A stretch of DNA of 64,000 nt from Lachnospiraceae bacterium (GTDB lineage Bacteria > Bacillota > Clostridia > Lachnospirales > Lachnospiraceae). Under the pieces are notes generated by a model that did no database searches, had not been told where the DNA came from, and was given only the letters and a program-made list of their open reading frames with translations. The stretch covers positions 18,973-82,972 of the forward strand of contig CAJTDN010000018.1 in assembly GCA_910574865.1 (NCBI GenBank). The letters are read 5' to 3'. This document shows, piece by piece, positions 9,092-17,819 of the stretch. Made by a program: the position numbers and the translations under genes. Each line of letters starts with the position of its first letter. Position 1 is the first letter of the stretch.

Positions 9092-11381
9092 TTACCTCGC
9101 GTAAAATCCCCTGCTCTTCCCTTCGACCAAAGCATCTTCTGTAATCTTAAACGCCAGTTCCGCCTTCACGTCATTGGACGTTGCGGCAACTTCCGCCACC
9201 ATGTCCCCCGCTTCCACCTTCCAGTTCATTTCATAATCCAGGAATGCCAGCTGGCTCACGCGGAAGGTCAAGGCCACCGTCTTCGTCTCGCCAGGTTCCA
9301 GCGACACTCTGCGAAATCCCACCAACTGCTTCACCGGCCTGGCAATGCTGCTGGCGACATCCCGCACGTAAATTTGCACGACCTCGTCCCCGGCCATGTC
9401 CCCTATGTTGGTTACGTCCACGCTGACGGTCATGCTGTCGCTTCCTTTGACCTCTTTGGCCGAAATTCCGGCATTGCCGTACTCGAACGTGGTGTAGGAA
9501 AGTCCATATCCAAAGTAATACAACGGTGCCGAATCCACGTCCGTATAGCCGTCCACCATATAAGCCCCCCTGGAATACGAACTCCCGTTCTCATGGTTAT
9601 AGTAAATGGGAATCTGGGACGACGTGGCCGCGACGGTGACCGGAAGCTTCCCGCCCGGGTTATAATCGCCGCAAAGGACATCCGCGATGGCGTACCCGCC
9701 CAGCATTCCCGGATTCCAGCATTCCAAAATGGCGGCCGCCTTTTCCTGGGCGTTTCGGCTGGAACACGGACGGCCATCAAAATGCAGCACCACGAGCCTG
9801 TCATTGATTTTCGCCAGCCTTCCCACGATTTCCTCCTGGATTCCGGGCAGGCCGATATGTGCCGCGTCCATCGTCTCCCCCGTGGTCACGGTGGCCCCCC
9901 AGCCATATTTGCCACCCACCGTCGCGATTACCACGTCGGCACCGGCCGCCTTTTCATACAATTCCTCCAGTTCCGAACGGTCGTCACCCGTATAATTGTA
10001 CCCGTGCAGACAAACGACCTCCGCATCCGGATATTTTTCGTGCAACGCCTCGAACACGGACTTGCTCTGCGGCGCACCCCCGCGCGTGCGCGCCTCAACT
10101 TCCGGCAGTTCACATTTTAGTTTCGAACCCGAATAATAAGGCCTCTCCGCGTCCACGCTCGCCGTGCTGACGGCTTCCGCCGTGTCCGTCCCCGCCATGG
10201 CTCCCGATGAGAAGTCCGCGTACATTTCCGCGATGGCCGGCCAGGTATACCCGCCGAACAGCTGCCGCACGGAATCCGCATGCGGCCCCACGACCAAAAT
10301 GCGCTTCACATCCTTTTTCAATGGCAGGATGCCATCGTTTTTCAACAATACCAATGATTTCAAAGCGTTTTCCTTGCACAATTCCTGCGTCCTTTCCGTG
10401 CGGAACACGTTCGGGAGCATTTCCTTGCGCGGATAGGGGTTCTCAAACAGCCCCAGTTTGAATTTCGCCGTCAACACGCGCCTGCACGCCATGTCAACCA
10501 GTCCCTCGTCCACTTCGCCCGCCTTTACCTTCTCCAACAATTCTTCGCCATAACCGATGGGGGTCGGGCATTCGACATCCAGCCCCGCTTTCAGCGCCGC
10601 CTCGCCCAGATTCGCCATGTCCGCGTCTAGGTGGAGCCACCACGGGTTCCCCGTTGATGGTCCCATACGAGTTCATCACGGATTGCAGGTTTCCCTCGGT
10701 GATGGCCGCCTGGAACGGGGCCGCGTAAACCTCCCACAGCAAACGTTCCGTCACCGGTGCCGATGCCATGTTGATACCGGCCTCGGACGCACCGTAAGCC
10801 AGGAAATGCTTCGACGTGGAAATGACGGAATCCTTCAAATCCTCACCCTGCATCCCGGTCACGAATGCCACGCTCATGGCCGAGGCCAGGCACGGGTCTT
10901 CGCCATAGGATTCCCCGACCCTTCCCCAGCGCGGATCCCTAACGATGTCCATGACGGGAGCCAGTGCCTGGCGCACGCCCACGGCCACGAACTGGTCTTT
11001 CGCCACCGCCGCCATGTCGCGCACGCTTTGCGGATCCCAGGTCGCCGCCTGCCCGACGGCGGTCTGGAACACGTCCGCCTGCGGAATGACTGCACCAGTC
11101 AACGCCTCGCAATGGATAATGGCGGGAATGCCGAAACGGCTGCTCGACACGACATGCCGCTGGACGCGTTCCATGTCTTCCACCATTTTCCCGGCATCCT
11201 CCGCCTCATAGAACAACGTCCCCAGATGGCCAATGCCGTTCGTCACCTTTTTCTCCGCCTCGTACACGTAACAACACTGTAACTGGGCGAATTTTTCCTC
11301 CACCGTCATCAGATGCAAAAGCGCGTCCGCCCTCTCCTCCGCCGACAACGTGGTATCCTGGTATCTCTGCTTTTCTTCCAT
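9092..11381 (-). pseudogene. GH3 beta-glucosidase with deletion of the nucleophile region
   Basis: The N-terminal part (11381 to ~10640) reads LMTVEEKFAQL, LAPVMDIVRDPRWGRVGE, SYGEDPCLASAM and KHFLAYG, all GH3 domain 1 motifs. It then breaks after SYGTINGEPVV. The C-terminal part resumes in another frame as HLDADMANLGEAALKAGLDVE and contains GH3 domain 2 and the fibronectin-like C-terminal domain (GYGLSYTTFEYGN). About 35 residues between the parts, including the catalytic aspartate of the usual VSDY motif, are missing. So the gene has a deletion plus frameshift and should be inactive. The full length would be ~770 residues. It is followed by a TTACAATC repeat and preceded by the GH2 remnant. 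Confidence 0.85.
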
Positions 11382-11385
11382 TTTA

Positions 11386-12757
11386 TCAAACCTCCCCGCT
11401 CACTGGATTATTCACCTTTATCACCTTTTCCACCGTCTCGCACCCTTGTGCCTGCACGCGCACGCGGATTTCGCCTTCCTTGCCTCCCGCCCGCACGACC
11501 GCTAAAAGCCTTCCATAATAAGGCGTTCTTTCCTCATCGAAAAAGTTCTCCGTGCTGGCCGGATCCGCGCTTCCGAACCCTTGCAGCACGCCCGCGCCTT
11601 CCACCTCGACGCGCACCTTCGAATCAAACTCCGTGTGCATGTTTCCTTTGCCGTCCACGACCGCTATCATAAGATACGCCGCGTCCTGCCCATCCGCGCG
11701 CAATACGTCACGGTCAACCTCCACTTGCAGCTTTCGTTCCTCTTGCGCCGTCTCTATCGCGAACCTGCTTATCTCCTGGCCACCCGCGTAAGCCACGGCC
11801 TCCACCGTGCCAGCCTCATATACCGTGTCGAATATTGCCTTGTAGCGGTTTTCCTCGCCAACCGGCAGCCTGCCCGCCGAAGCCCCGTTGACAAGGAGCT
11901 CGACCGCCTCCGCGTCCGAATATACTTCCACCTTAATCGGCTTCCCTTCAAATCCCGGCCACGTCCAGCTCTCGACGGCATTGCTGCAGGCCCAGGGCGT
12001 GCCGTGCATTTCCTCGTGGTAATGCTCCGGTAATTGTACCGCGACATAAGGTTTTTTACGGAAACCCCAGACGATTTCCCGGTAATAGGACATCGGCCTG
12101 CGGTACCCCGTGATGTCGAAGTCGCCCACGTACGCAAGATAAATCGGGTACGGACTGAAGAACCCTGACGCATTACCATATTTGGGAACACCCGCGCCGG
12201 CCTCGCCGATATAATCCCATCCCGTCCAAGTGAAGTCCCCAATCATCTGCGGGATTTCCTTCGCGTATTTCCAGTTGACATCAATATCCAGCGGCAATGT
12301 TTCCGAACCATAGTAAATTCGGTTCGGGTATTCCTTGCAATCCAGCGGGTAACGTCCGTTCATGTAGTTGTACCCGCATGTGTCCAGGGCGGAAAACGTC
12401 TCATCCAGGATTTCCCCGACCAACGGATGGATGCCCAGGTAATTCATCTGCCCCATCAGGCTCGTCATCACGTCGTTGATGTCGCCACCCGCGCTTTCAG
12501 CCGCCACATCGTTTCCGGTCGCCGCCTGGCCTTCGCCATTTGTCTGACCGCCCGCGCTTTCAGCCGCCTGTCCTTCGCCGCCCTGCGGCTGGCTCATGGC
12601 TGCTAACTGCTCCTTGGTAATCATCCCCAAATCGCACATCACCTCCGGCAGTCTCGCCATGGTCGCCACCATCCCGTTGACCGCGTTCGTCACGAACCGG
12701 GTCGGATCGCAGAGGCAATCACAATCCTTTAAAGGCACATTCCCCAAGGAACACGCT
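11386..12757 (-). pseudogene. GH2 family beta-galactosidase-like enzyme, 5-prime truncated
   Basis: The frame from about 12740 to 11386 reads DPTRFVTNAVNG, IYYGSETLPLDIDVNW, GDFTWTGWDYIGEAG and then C-terminal beta-sandwich sequence (VELLVNGASAGR). This is the C-terminal half of GH2 enzymes; the probable nucleophile is the Glu in GSET, while the acid/base segment upstream is missing. A Gly/Ala/Glu-rich insert with a repeated GEGQAA/AAESAGG unit lies near 12480-12600. The frame is open further upstream (to 13104) but that part is antisense to an AraC gene and has no GH2 character. The break at ~12757 coincides with the AraC break. Only 4 bases separate it from the GH3 start. Confidence 0.8.
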
Positions 12758-12764
12758 CCTGAAG

Positions 12765-13235
12765 TTGATAGGCGAACTGAAAGAGCAATACCCCGGTTGC
12801 GCCAACATCGCCCACGGGTTGCTTCTCCGTTTCTTTTACAGCATGACAAAGGAACACGGGTACGAAGCCTATTTTTCACAGATGGATTATTCTTCACCCG
12901 ATTATATATTTGTACAAGTGCATGAATACCTGCTCCGGACGAACGGCGTGTTAAACCGCAGGGAACTGGAACAAGAATTCCACTATAGTGCCGATTATTT
13001 AAACAAAATCGTAAAACAACGCAGCGGCATGACACTGGTCGAATACAGCCAGGCCTACCGCATGAAACAAGCCGCCAGGCTAATCTGCACCACGACAGAA
13101 TCAATTGAAAAAATCAGCCAGGAACTCGGCTTCGAGAGCAAGTCCTACTTTTACCGATTATTCAAGAAAACATACCATATGTCACCGGCCGCCTACCGAA
13201 AATATAGGAGAGGGAATTCTCATGAACACGTTTGA
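12765..13235 (+). pseudogene. AraC family regulator, C-terminal DNA-binding part
   Basis: The frame carries the double helix-turn-helix of AraC regulators: LNRRELEQEFHYSADYLNKI for the first and IEKISQELGFESKSYFYRLF for the second, ending KKTYHMSPAAYRKYRRG. The sensor domain is mostly missing; homology begins abruptly near 12765, next to the broken 5-prime end of GH2 on the other strand. A full-length member would be ~280 residues. Confidence 0.8.
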
Positions 13236-13282
13236 CACAAAAAACCTTATGGTATAATCTCGACAGAGATTATACCTCGCAC

Positions 13283-13699
13283 CGATTTGCGTCCTTGTCA
13301 GCGAGTATGACGGGCAGACCTACCGCCCGAAATACCATGAGGATTTAGTCCACAGCGAAATCACTCTCCCACCCCATGCGCTCCCTCACTGAAAAAGGGG
13401 AAAGGAAGATAGACAGCTTTGGGAGCCTTGCGAAATTCACAGATGACAGGGAGCAGAAATATCAGCAGTTGGAAACGGCACATCTTTCCAAAGGGCAGAA
13501 ACTAAAGCGATTAAAGGAACTGTCAAAAATATATGCCCTCTATGCGCCAATCCAAGCCACTTATAAAGAGAGCCAGTCACTCAAAGGACTTGCCAAGATG
13601 AAATACGATAGGGAGCATAAGGATAAGTTAAAGCGTGTCATTCTCCATGACTTAGAGCATGGGAAACAGGGGAAATCAAGAAAAAGTGATGGAAAATGA
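13283..13699 (+). pseudogene. Conjugative-element gene remnants
   Basis: Short plus-strand fragments in two frames: VSEYDGQTYRPKYHEDLVHS at 13296-13356, then a lysine-rich helical 107-residue frame from 13376 (ERKIDSFGSLAKFTDDREQK). They resemble accessory or relaxase-type proteins of integrative conjugative elements, but I cannot name the family. The next fragment is a recombinase tail, which supports a mobile-element origin. Confidence 0.45.
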
Positions 13700-13908
13700 T
13701 GAATACGTCCTCGACAAGTAGCAGCAGGGTAAGGAGAACCATTCATGCGTTTGTCGTGGAAATTGTCCGGGAATTTGTTGACAAGATTATAGTCCATGCT
13801 CCCGACAAGAGCAACGGCAGACGGCTACAAGAAGTAGAAATAATCTACAACCATATCGGAGTATTTGACCAGTCTAAGGTCACACTCTGGAAAGGAAATG
13901 CAGTATAG
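13696..13908 (+). pseudogene. Large serine recombinase, C-terminal fragment
   Basis: VREFVDKIIVHAPDKSNGRR followed by LQEVEIIYNHIGVFD matches the C-terminal (DUF4368-type) tail of transposon-borne large serine recombinases such as TnpX relatives. No catalytic N-terminal domain is present. It marks the scar of an element that was integrated here. Confidence 0.7.
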
Positions 13909-13997
13909 CACTGACAATGCTATACTGCAATATCCAAAATTAAAAAACTTCCTTATGAAACCCTTGCTAATCCAACGTTTCTCTCACTTTTACCTAC

Positions 13998-14084
13998 TGC
14001 CGCAGACCGGAATCGAACCGGTACGGGTATCACTACCCACGGGATTTTAAGTCCCGGGCGTCTGCCAGTTCCGCCACTGCGGCA
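13998..14084 (-). tRNA. tRNA-Leu (TAA)
   Basis: 87-base class II tRNA with long variable arm; anticodon loop CTTAAAA gives TAA. Acceptor arms TGCCGCA and TGCGGCA pair. GTTCGATTC TΨC loop present. Confidence 0.95.
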
Positions 14085-14121
14085 AACCCATATGCCTGAC
14101 GCAAAAACGCCTGACATAGAA

Positions 14122-14195
14122 CGACCCAGAAGAGACTCGAACTCTCGACCTCCGCCGTGACAGGGCGGCGCTCTAACCAACTGAGCCACTGGGCC
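14122..14195 (-). tRNA. tRNA-Asp (GTC)
   Basis: Acceptor GGCCCAG pairs with CTGGGTC; anticodon stem CCGCC/GGCGG with loop CTGTCAC gives GTC. D arm and GTTCGAGTC loop are intact. Confidence 0.94.
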
Positions 14196-14348
14196 TCGTT
14201 ATGAGCACCTGGCACTCGTCTTTTGAGTGCTTACGTGCGATACATCCCACCGCCGTTAGCGAGGTCTTCCCGAACTTACCAGGTGGGGCGTTATGAGCAC
14301 TTGGCAAGGTTCTTTCGAACCTAATCGTGCAAAGTTAGCTTTTAAAAA
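14196..14348. other. Spacer between tRNA-Met and tRNA-Asp with a short direct repeat
   Basis: The phrase CGTTATGAGCAC followed by TGGCA occurs at ~14197 and again at ~14290. No gene seen. Confidence 0.4.
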
Positions 14349-14422
14349 TGGACCTTCGGGGACTCGAACCCAGGACCGACCGGTTATGAGCCGGTTGCTC
14401 TAACCAACTGAGCTAAAGGTCC
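14349..14422 (-). tRNA. tRNA-Met (CAT), elongator type
   Basis: Anticodon stem ACCGG/CCGGT with loop CTCATAA gives CAT. The acceptor GGACCTT and body GTAG-free D arm match clostridial elongator Met rather than initiator (which has an unpaired 1-72). A tRNA-Ile2 with lysidine-modified CAT cannot be fully excluded. Confidence 0.88.
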
Positions 14423-14446
14423 AAACTTTGTCCCTAAAAGGAACAA

Positions 14447-14519
14447 AGCCGATGATCGGACTCGAACCGATAACCTGCTGATTACAAATCAGCTGCTCTG
14501 CCAATTGAGCCACATCGGC
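14447..14519 (-). tRNA. tRNA-Thr (TGT)
   Basis: Anticodon stem GCTGA/TCAGC with loop TTTGTAA gives TGT. Acceptor GCCGATG pairs with CATCGGC. Confidence 0.94.
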
Positions 14520-14533
14520 ATATTTAATTTCTT

Positions 14534-14612
14534 AAGAGCAACTGATTTGTAATCAGCACTCCGCCTGCGATTGACGTGCTCAATCTTCGTGAACCCCGCC
14601 ACATCGGCATAT
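14534..14612 (+). other. Partial tRNA-Thr-like duplicate
   Basis: AGAGCAACTGATTTGTAATC at ~14534 repeats, in opposite orientation, the D-stem/anticodon arm of the adjacent tRNA-Thr, and CCACATCGGCATATT at ~14599 repeats its 5-prime flank. This looks like a rearranged partial tRNA copy, not a working gene. Confidence 0.45.
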
Positions 14613-14630
14613 TCCATAATTCTACAACGA

Positions 14631-14702
14631 TGACTCCGACGGGAATCGAACCCGTGTTACCGCCGTGAAAGGGCGATGTCTTAACCGCTTGACCACGGAG
14701 CC
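14631..14702 (-). tRNA. tRNA-Glu (TTC)
   Basis: Anticodon stem CGCC/GGCG with loop CTTTCAC gives TTC. Acceptor GGCTCCG pairs with CGGAGTC. It is first in the minus-strand cluster Glu-Thr-Met-Asp-Leu. Confidence 0.94.
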
Positions 14703-14814
14703 AAAAACACAAAAATAGCGCACTCATCTTTGCGACGCTTTAAATCATACCATACCTCTTTCTATTTTGCAAGTATTTTTTTCACAATCATGCATAAGAT
14801 GTCGACGCAAAGTT

Positions 14815-14898
14815 ATATCAGATGTAAAATGACTCCCGCCTCTATGGGCGGTGAGCAACATATTTGTATCAGTGTCGGATTCAATCCCCATCTGATAT
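14815..14898 (-). repeat. Element C, copy 1 (IS605-type right-end-like, TIR ATATCAGATG)
   Basis: 84 bp bounded by ATATCAGATG and CATCTGATAT. The interior contains a GCCCATAGAGGC hairpin and GATACAAATATGTTGCTC. A second copy is at 27822-27907. On the minus strand this copy lies 37 bases after a TnpB remnant stop, with a GGATGTCC/GGACGTCC hairpin between, so it may be part of an IS200/IS605 right end or omega RNA region. Confidence 0.65.
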
Positions 14899-14935
14899 GC
14901 CTCCGGCGGGCGCAGGACGTCCAGCGGACATCCGT

Positions 14936-15083
14936 TTAACGCCGACCGTAACGGAGTGAAGAGAATTCCTTGTTTTTCCCAAGGTTAATATTTATGACCG
15001 TCACGACCAATTCCCTTACTGATAAATCTTTTGTATCGACATTTTGATACCCACAATCAGAGCATATCCGGCTGCTTGCATAG
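14936..15083 (-). pseudogene. TnpB (IS200/IS605 family) C-terminal remnant
   Basis: FYASSRICSDCGYQNVDTKD followed by LSVREL matches the zinc-ribbon region of TnpB, the RNA-guided nuclease of IS200/IS605 and IS1341 elements. The second CxxC pair and the final acidic residue are lost in a frameshifted tail (NINLGKNKEF). The upstream part of the gene is replaced by element B at ~15084. Confidence 0.7.
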
Positions 15084-15290
15084 AATGATACCAGGGTCAA
15101 AAGGCCATGTATGACATGCTTGCATGTCAATACATGACTTTGAGACCCGCAAAACACCGAAAAGTAGCCATTTCCCGTAAGAAAATGAGCGGATTTGAGG
15201 TGTTTTAGAGTTGCGGGAGCACGTAGTGCGGAGCAACTCGTGGGTATCATGGGGGCAAAATGTATTTTGACCCCAACATCATGTCATAAG
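15084..15290. repeat. Element B, full copy (hairpin-rich dispersed repeat)
   Basis: About 200 bp inserted in the TnpB remnant. Ends carry GGTATCAT/ATGATACC-type sequence next to GGTCAAAA. Inside are CATGTATGACATGC/GCATGTCAATACATG, the hairpin GAGTTGC (15212) pairing with GCAACTC (15237), and GGGGGCAAAATGTATTTTGA, a terminator-like stem. The right-hand ~85 bp recur at 59561-59640 in the prophage. Confidence 0.65.
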
Positions 15291-15303
15291 TATATCATAA
15301 ACC

Positions 15304-15583
15304 GTTAGCGTCGGTGTACGGAGGGCAACACGCCTCAGCCCATGTGATTTCAAGGGTTTTCAGCGTCATCTTCAATCGGCGTACGTCCTTGTACGCCTCA
15401 TTCATCTTCCTTGAAAACCCTTGAAATCCCTATGGGTGAGGTCGCAGAGTCGTGAAGAGACATATTCCCCCCTTTCAAGGCACTTGAGCGACGCGTACAA
15501 GGACGTACGCGGAGTGAAAGTAACGACGAAAGGGGGGAAATATGCCCTTCATCGACCGTGTTGCCTTCTGTACACCGATGCTA
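15304..15583 (+). repeat. Element A, copy 1 (280-bp double-hairpin element)
   Basis: Bounded by GTTAGCGTCGGTGTAC and GTACACCGATGCTAC, imperfect terminal inverted repeats. Inside are two large hairpins: one with arms around GATTTCAAGGGTTTTCA and TGAAAACCCTTGAAATC, with GGCGTACGTCCTTGTACGCC inside; the other with arms around CATATTTCCCCCCTTTC and AAAGGGGGGAAATATG. No gene. Copy 2 in inverted orientation is at 17382-17662; a partial copy is at 30396-30503. Confidence 0.8.
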
Positions 15584-15818
15584 CTTTTGGCTTTTCGATC
15601 ACGATTCCACCCGCCCCAGGCCTTCACACTCCCTGCATCTTCTGTGACTTTCGTACCTTCTGCACTCCTTTTTTCATTCCCATTCATTCTCCTCCTTTTG
15701 TGCCATGGCAGGAGAATTCACCCGTCTCAGAACCTCCTGCTTTTGTAAAAACGGTGTTTTAAAAGCATGGATTTTCTGTCATCTTCCACGACGGCCGCGT
15801 TTATCATCTTACCGTTCC

Positions 15819-16331
15819 TTATAGTACCAGCGACGGGGCGGAATATACCCTGCCCCCCAGCTCGCTGTCCAACATGTACAATGCCCGCGCGTCAAAACCG
15901 TACAATTCGAACTTCTTGACCATGTCCTCCGCGTTCGTCTCTTCCTCGCCCTGCTCCTTGACGAACCAGTCCAAAAACTGCATGGTCCGAAAATCCTTCA
16001 CCTCATGCGCCGCCTCGTAAATATTATGAATCAAGCCTGTCACGTACTGCTCGTGCTCGTACCCGGCCTTCAGCGGATCCGCATATTCCTTCAATTCCTT
16101 GTCGGGCTTCGCGACGGCTCCCAACGACACCTTGCAGCCGTTGTTTTGCAAATACTTCAAGAACAGCATCGCGTGGTCACGCTCCTCCTGGGCCTGCACA
16201 AAATACCAATTGGCAAATCCCTTCAAGGCCTGCTCCTCATAATATATCGCAAAATCAAGATATAAATACGCGGAATAAAGTTCCTTGTTGATTTGGTCGT
16301 TTAGCAATTCCGCCACTTTTGTGTTTAACAT
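15819..16331 (-). CDS. ftnA: Ferritin
   Basis: A 170-residue bacterial ferritin that oxidises and stores iron in a 24-subunit cage. Ferroxidase residues fit Glu17 in NKELYSAYLYL, the EERDHAM helix (Glu and His) and the EQGEEE helix. The start at 16331 (MLNTKVAELLNDQINKELYS) follows GGAGGAACATACAT; an in-frame ATG 9 codons upstream is not supported. Usual length for FtnA. It stands alone, on the minus strand, between two inverted copies of element A together with the lipoprotein gene. No Fur box was recognised. Confidence 0.93.
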   Translation of the reverse strand: MLNTKVAELLNDQINKELYSAYLYLDFAIYYEEQALKGFANWYFVQAQEERDHAMLFLKYLQNNGCKVSLGAVAKPDKELKEYADPLKAGYEHEQYVTGLIHNIYEAAHEVKDFRTMQFLDWFVKEQGEEETNAEDMVKKFELYGFDARALYMLDSELGGRVYSAPSLVL

Positions 16332-16509
16332 ATGTATGTTCCTCCATTTTCTCTGCATTTTTCCCAGTCATTATATCTCCATGTCGGGACAATTGCAATC
16401 CCCGTCACTTATTTTTCACAGATGACAACGTACCAATTATAACGAAACAACTGGCAAATGTGCAAAAAACATCCCACCGCCCGTTAACCGTACTTCTGAA
16501 TCGAACCAT

Positions 16510-17319
16510 TCAATACTTCTGAATCGAACCAATTAATTCTTCCACCTTCGCCGACTGTTCTGGCAAATATGTAATCGTAATAAGTGCCGCGTGGCCGTCC
16601 TTCACGCGCATGTACATGTCAATATTCGCACTAATTCCCTGCACGGCCGTCGTAATCGGCATCTTCGTGTAAGTGGTTCCCGCGATTTCCACCTCGGACG
16701 TGTCACCAAAATTCATCTCCATGCCATCCGCGAGACCGCCTGACATTCCTTGCTTTGAAAGCATGAAAAACTGGTCGGCCGTCATGTTCGCCAGCGGAAG
16801 TTTCTGCACCGCGATGCTAATGTTCATCCTGCCGCCGTCACTTACGCATACCGCCATCAGCTCCGGCTCAATTGCAACCGAGGCCGCCACCTCGCCGTAT
16901 TTCTCTTGTGCCTCTTCCGACATGATCAAGTCCGCTCCCACTTCCCGGGCCTGCTCAAATTCTTCCTGCGTCGCCACCACGTAATCGTCCGAAAGGCTCA
17001 GCCGGATTCCCAGCCATTTGCTTTCGTAAACATTTCCGTTCACGGTACCCCGCTCATAGGATTCCCCATCCCGAACGGCATCGTCTTGCCCCTGGTTCCG
17101 GACCTCCTCCGTCGCCTGCTTTTTGCCGTCTTCACCACCGGCCAGCCCATCCTCTTCCTGCCCGCGTTCATCCTCCCGCCGGGATTCTTGCCCCCCACCT
17201 TGCTCCGGTTCCTTCTTCAAGCCCCTTGGCACGGCAGAAGAGCACGCCGTCAATGTAAACGCCAACAGCGCAAGCGCCACGCATAAAATTTTAGTCGCCT
17301 TTGATTTTCTTAATTTCAT
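16510..17319 (-). CDS. Putative lipoprotein
   Basis: A 269-residue secreted lipoprotein. The signal peptide has a Lys-rich n-region, a hydrophobic core (ILCVALALLAFTL) and a lipobox LTAC, so the mature protein is anchored at Cys 29 or nearby. After it comes a highly charged linker (RREDERGQEEDGLAGGEDGK), then a C-terminal ~170-residue domain (GNVYESKWLGIRLSLSDDYV) that I cannot name. The start at 17319 has GGGAGG upstream; an ATG three codons earlier is an alternative. Function unknown; a role in the cell envelope is likely. Confidence 0.85.
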   Translation of the reverse strand: MKLRKSKATKILCVALALLAFTLTACSSAVPRGLKKEPEQGGGQESRREDERGQEEDGLAGGEDGKKQATEEVRNQGQDDAVRDGESYERGTVNGNVYESKWLGIRLSLSDDYVVATQEEFEQAREVGADLIMSEEAQEKYGEVAASVAIEPELMAVCVSDGGRMNISIAVQKLPLANMTADQFFMLSKQGMSGGLADGMEMNFGDTSEVEIAGTTYTKMPITTAVQGISANIDMYMRVKDGHAALITITYLPEQSAKVEELIGSIQKY

Positions 17320-17381
17320 GTTCCACATCCTCCCGTCTTGACCATTTCAGCCCTGGCCATGTCTTGTTCCCCAATCATGAT

Positions 17382-17662
17382 GTTAGCGTCGGTGTACAGT
17401 AGGCAACACGGTCGATGAAGGGCATATTTCCCCTCTTTCATCGTTACTTTCCCTCCGCGTACGTCCTTGTACGCGTCGCTTAAGTGCCTTGAAAGAGGGG
17501 AAATATGCCTCTTCACGACTCTACGACCTCACCCATAGGGATTTCAAGGGTTTTCAAGGAAGATGAATGAGGCGTACAAGGACGTACGCCGATTGAAGAT
17601 GACGCTGAAAACCCTTGAAATCACATGGGTTGAGGCGTGTTGCCCTCCGTGCACCGACGCTA
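17382..17662 (-). repeat. Element A, copy 2 (inverted relative to copy 1)
   Basis: 281 bp, reading as the reverse complement of copy 1 with ~95 percent agreement by eye, with the same GTTAGCGTCGGTGTAC end. A further TAGCGTCGGTGTACAG end follows directly at 17661, a remnant of another element. Confidence 0.8.
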
Positions 17663-17751
17663 GCGTCGGTGTACAGTACAGACGGCAACCCTGGTACCAT
17701 CATTATATCGCCGTTTAAAAACATTTGCAATCCATTTTCTTTCAAATGCCG

Positions 17752-17781
17752 TTGCGAACACCGGCCCACTTGTGTTATAGT
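17752..17781 (+). promoter_or_regulatory. Probable sigma-A promoter of the GH13 gene
   Basis: TTGCGA (17752-17757), 18-base spacer, TATAGT (17776-17781), 38 bases before the start codon. Confidence 0.5.
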
Positions 17782-17819
17782 AGGATTGACAATTTTAAGA
17801 AAAGGCAGGTACTTAAATT

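Noticed and set aside
9374..10120. 248-residue open frame on the plus strand
   Set aside because: Antisense to the GH3 remnant; no domain character.
12758..13104. N-terminal extension of the GH2 frame
   Set aside because: Open but antisense to the AraC remnant and unlike any GH2 sequence.
13990..14720. tRNA cluster as an attachment site for the adjacent mobile-element remnants
   Set aside because: No duplicated tRNA 3-prime end of convincing length was found; only a rearranged tRNA-Thr arm.
14936..15250. 104-residue protein on the minus strand as a real gene
   Set aside because: It is a chance join of element B and a TnpB tail with lost cysteines.
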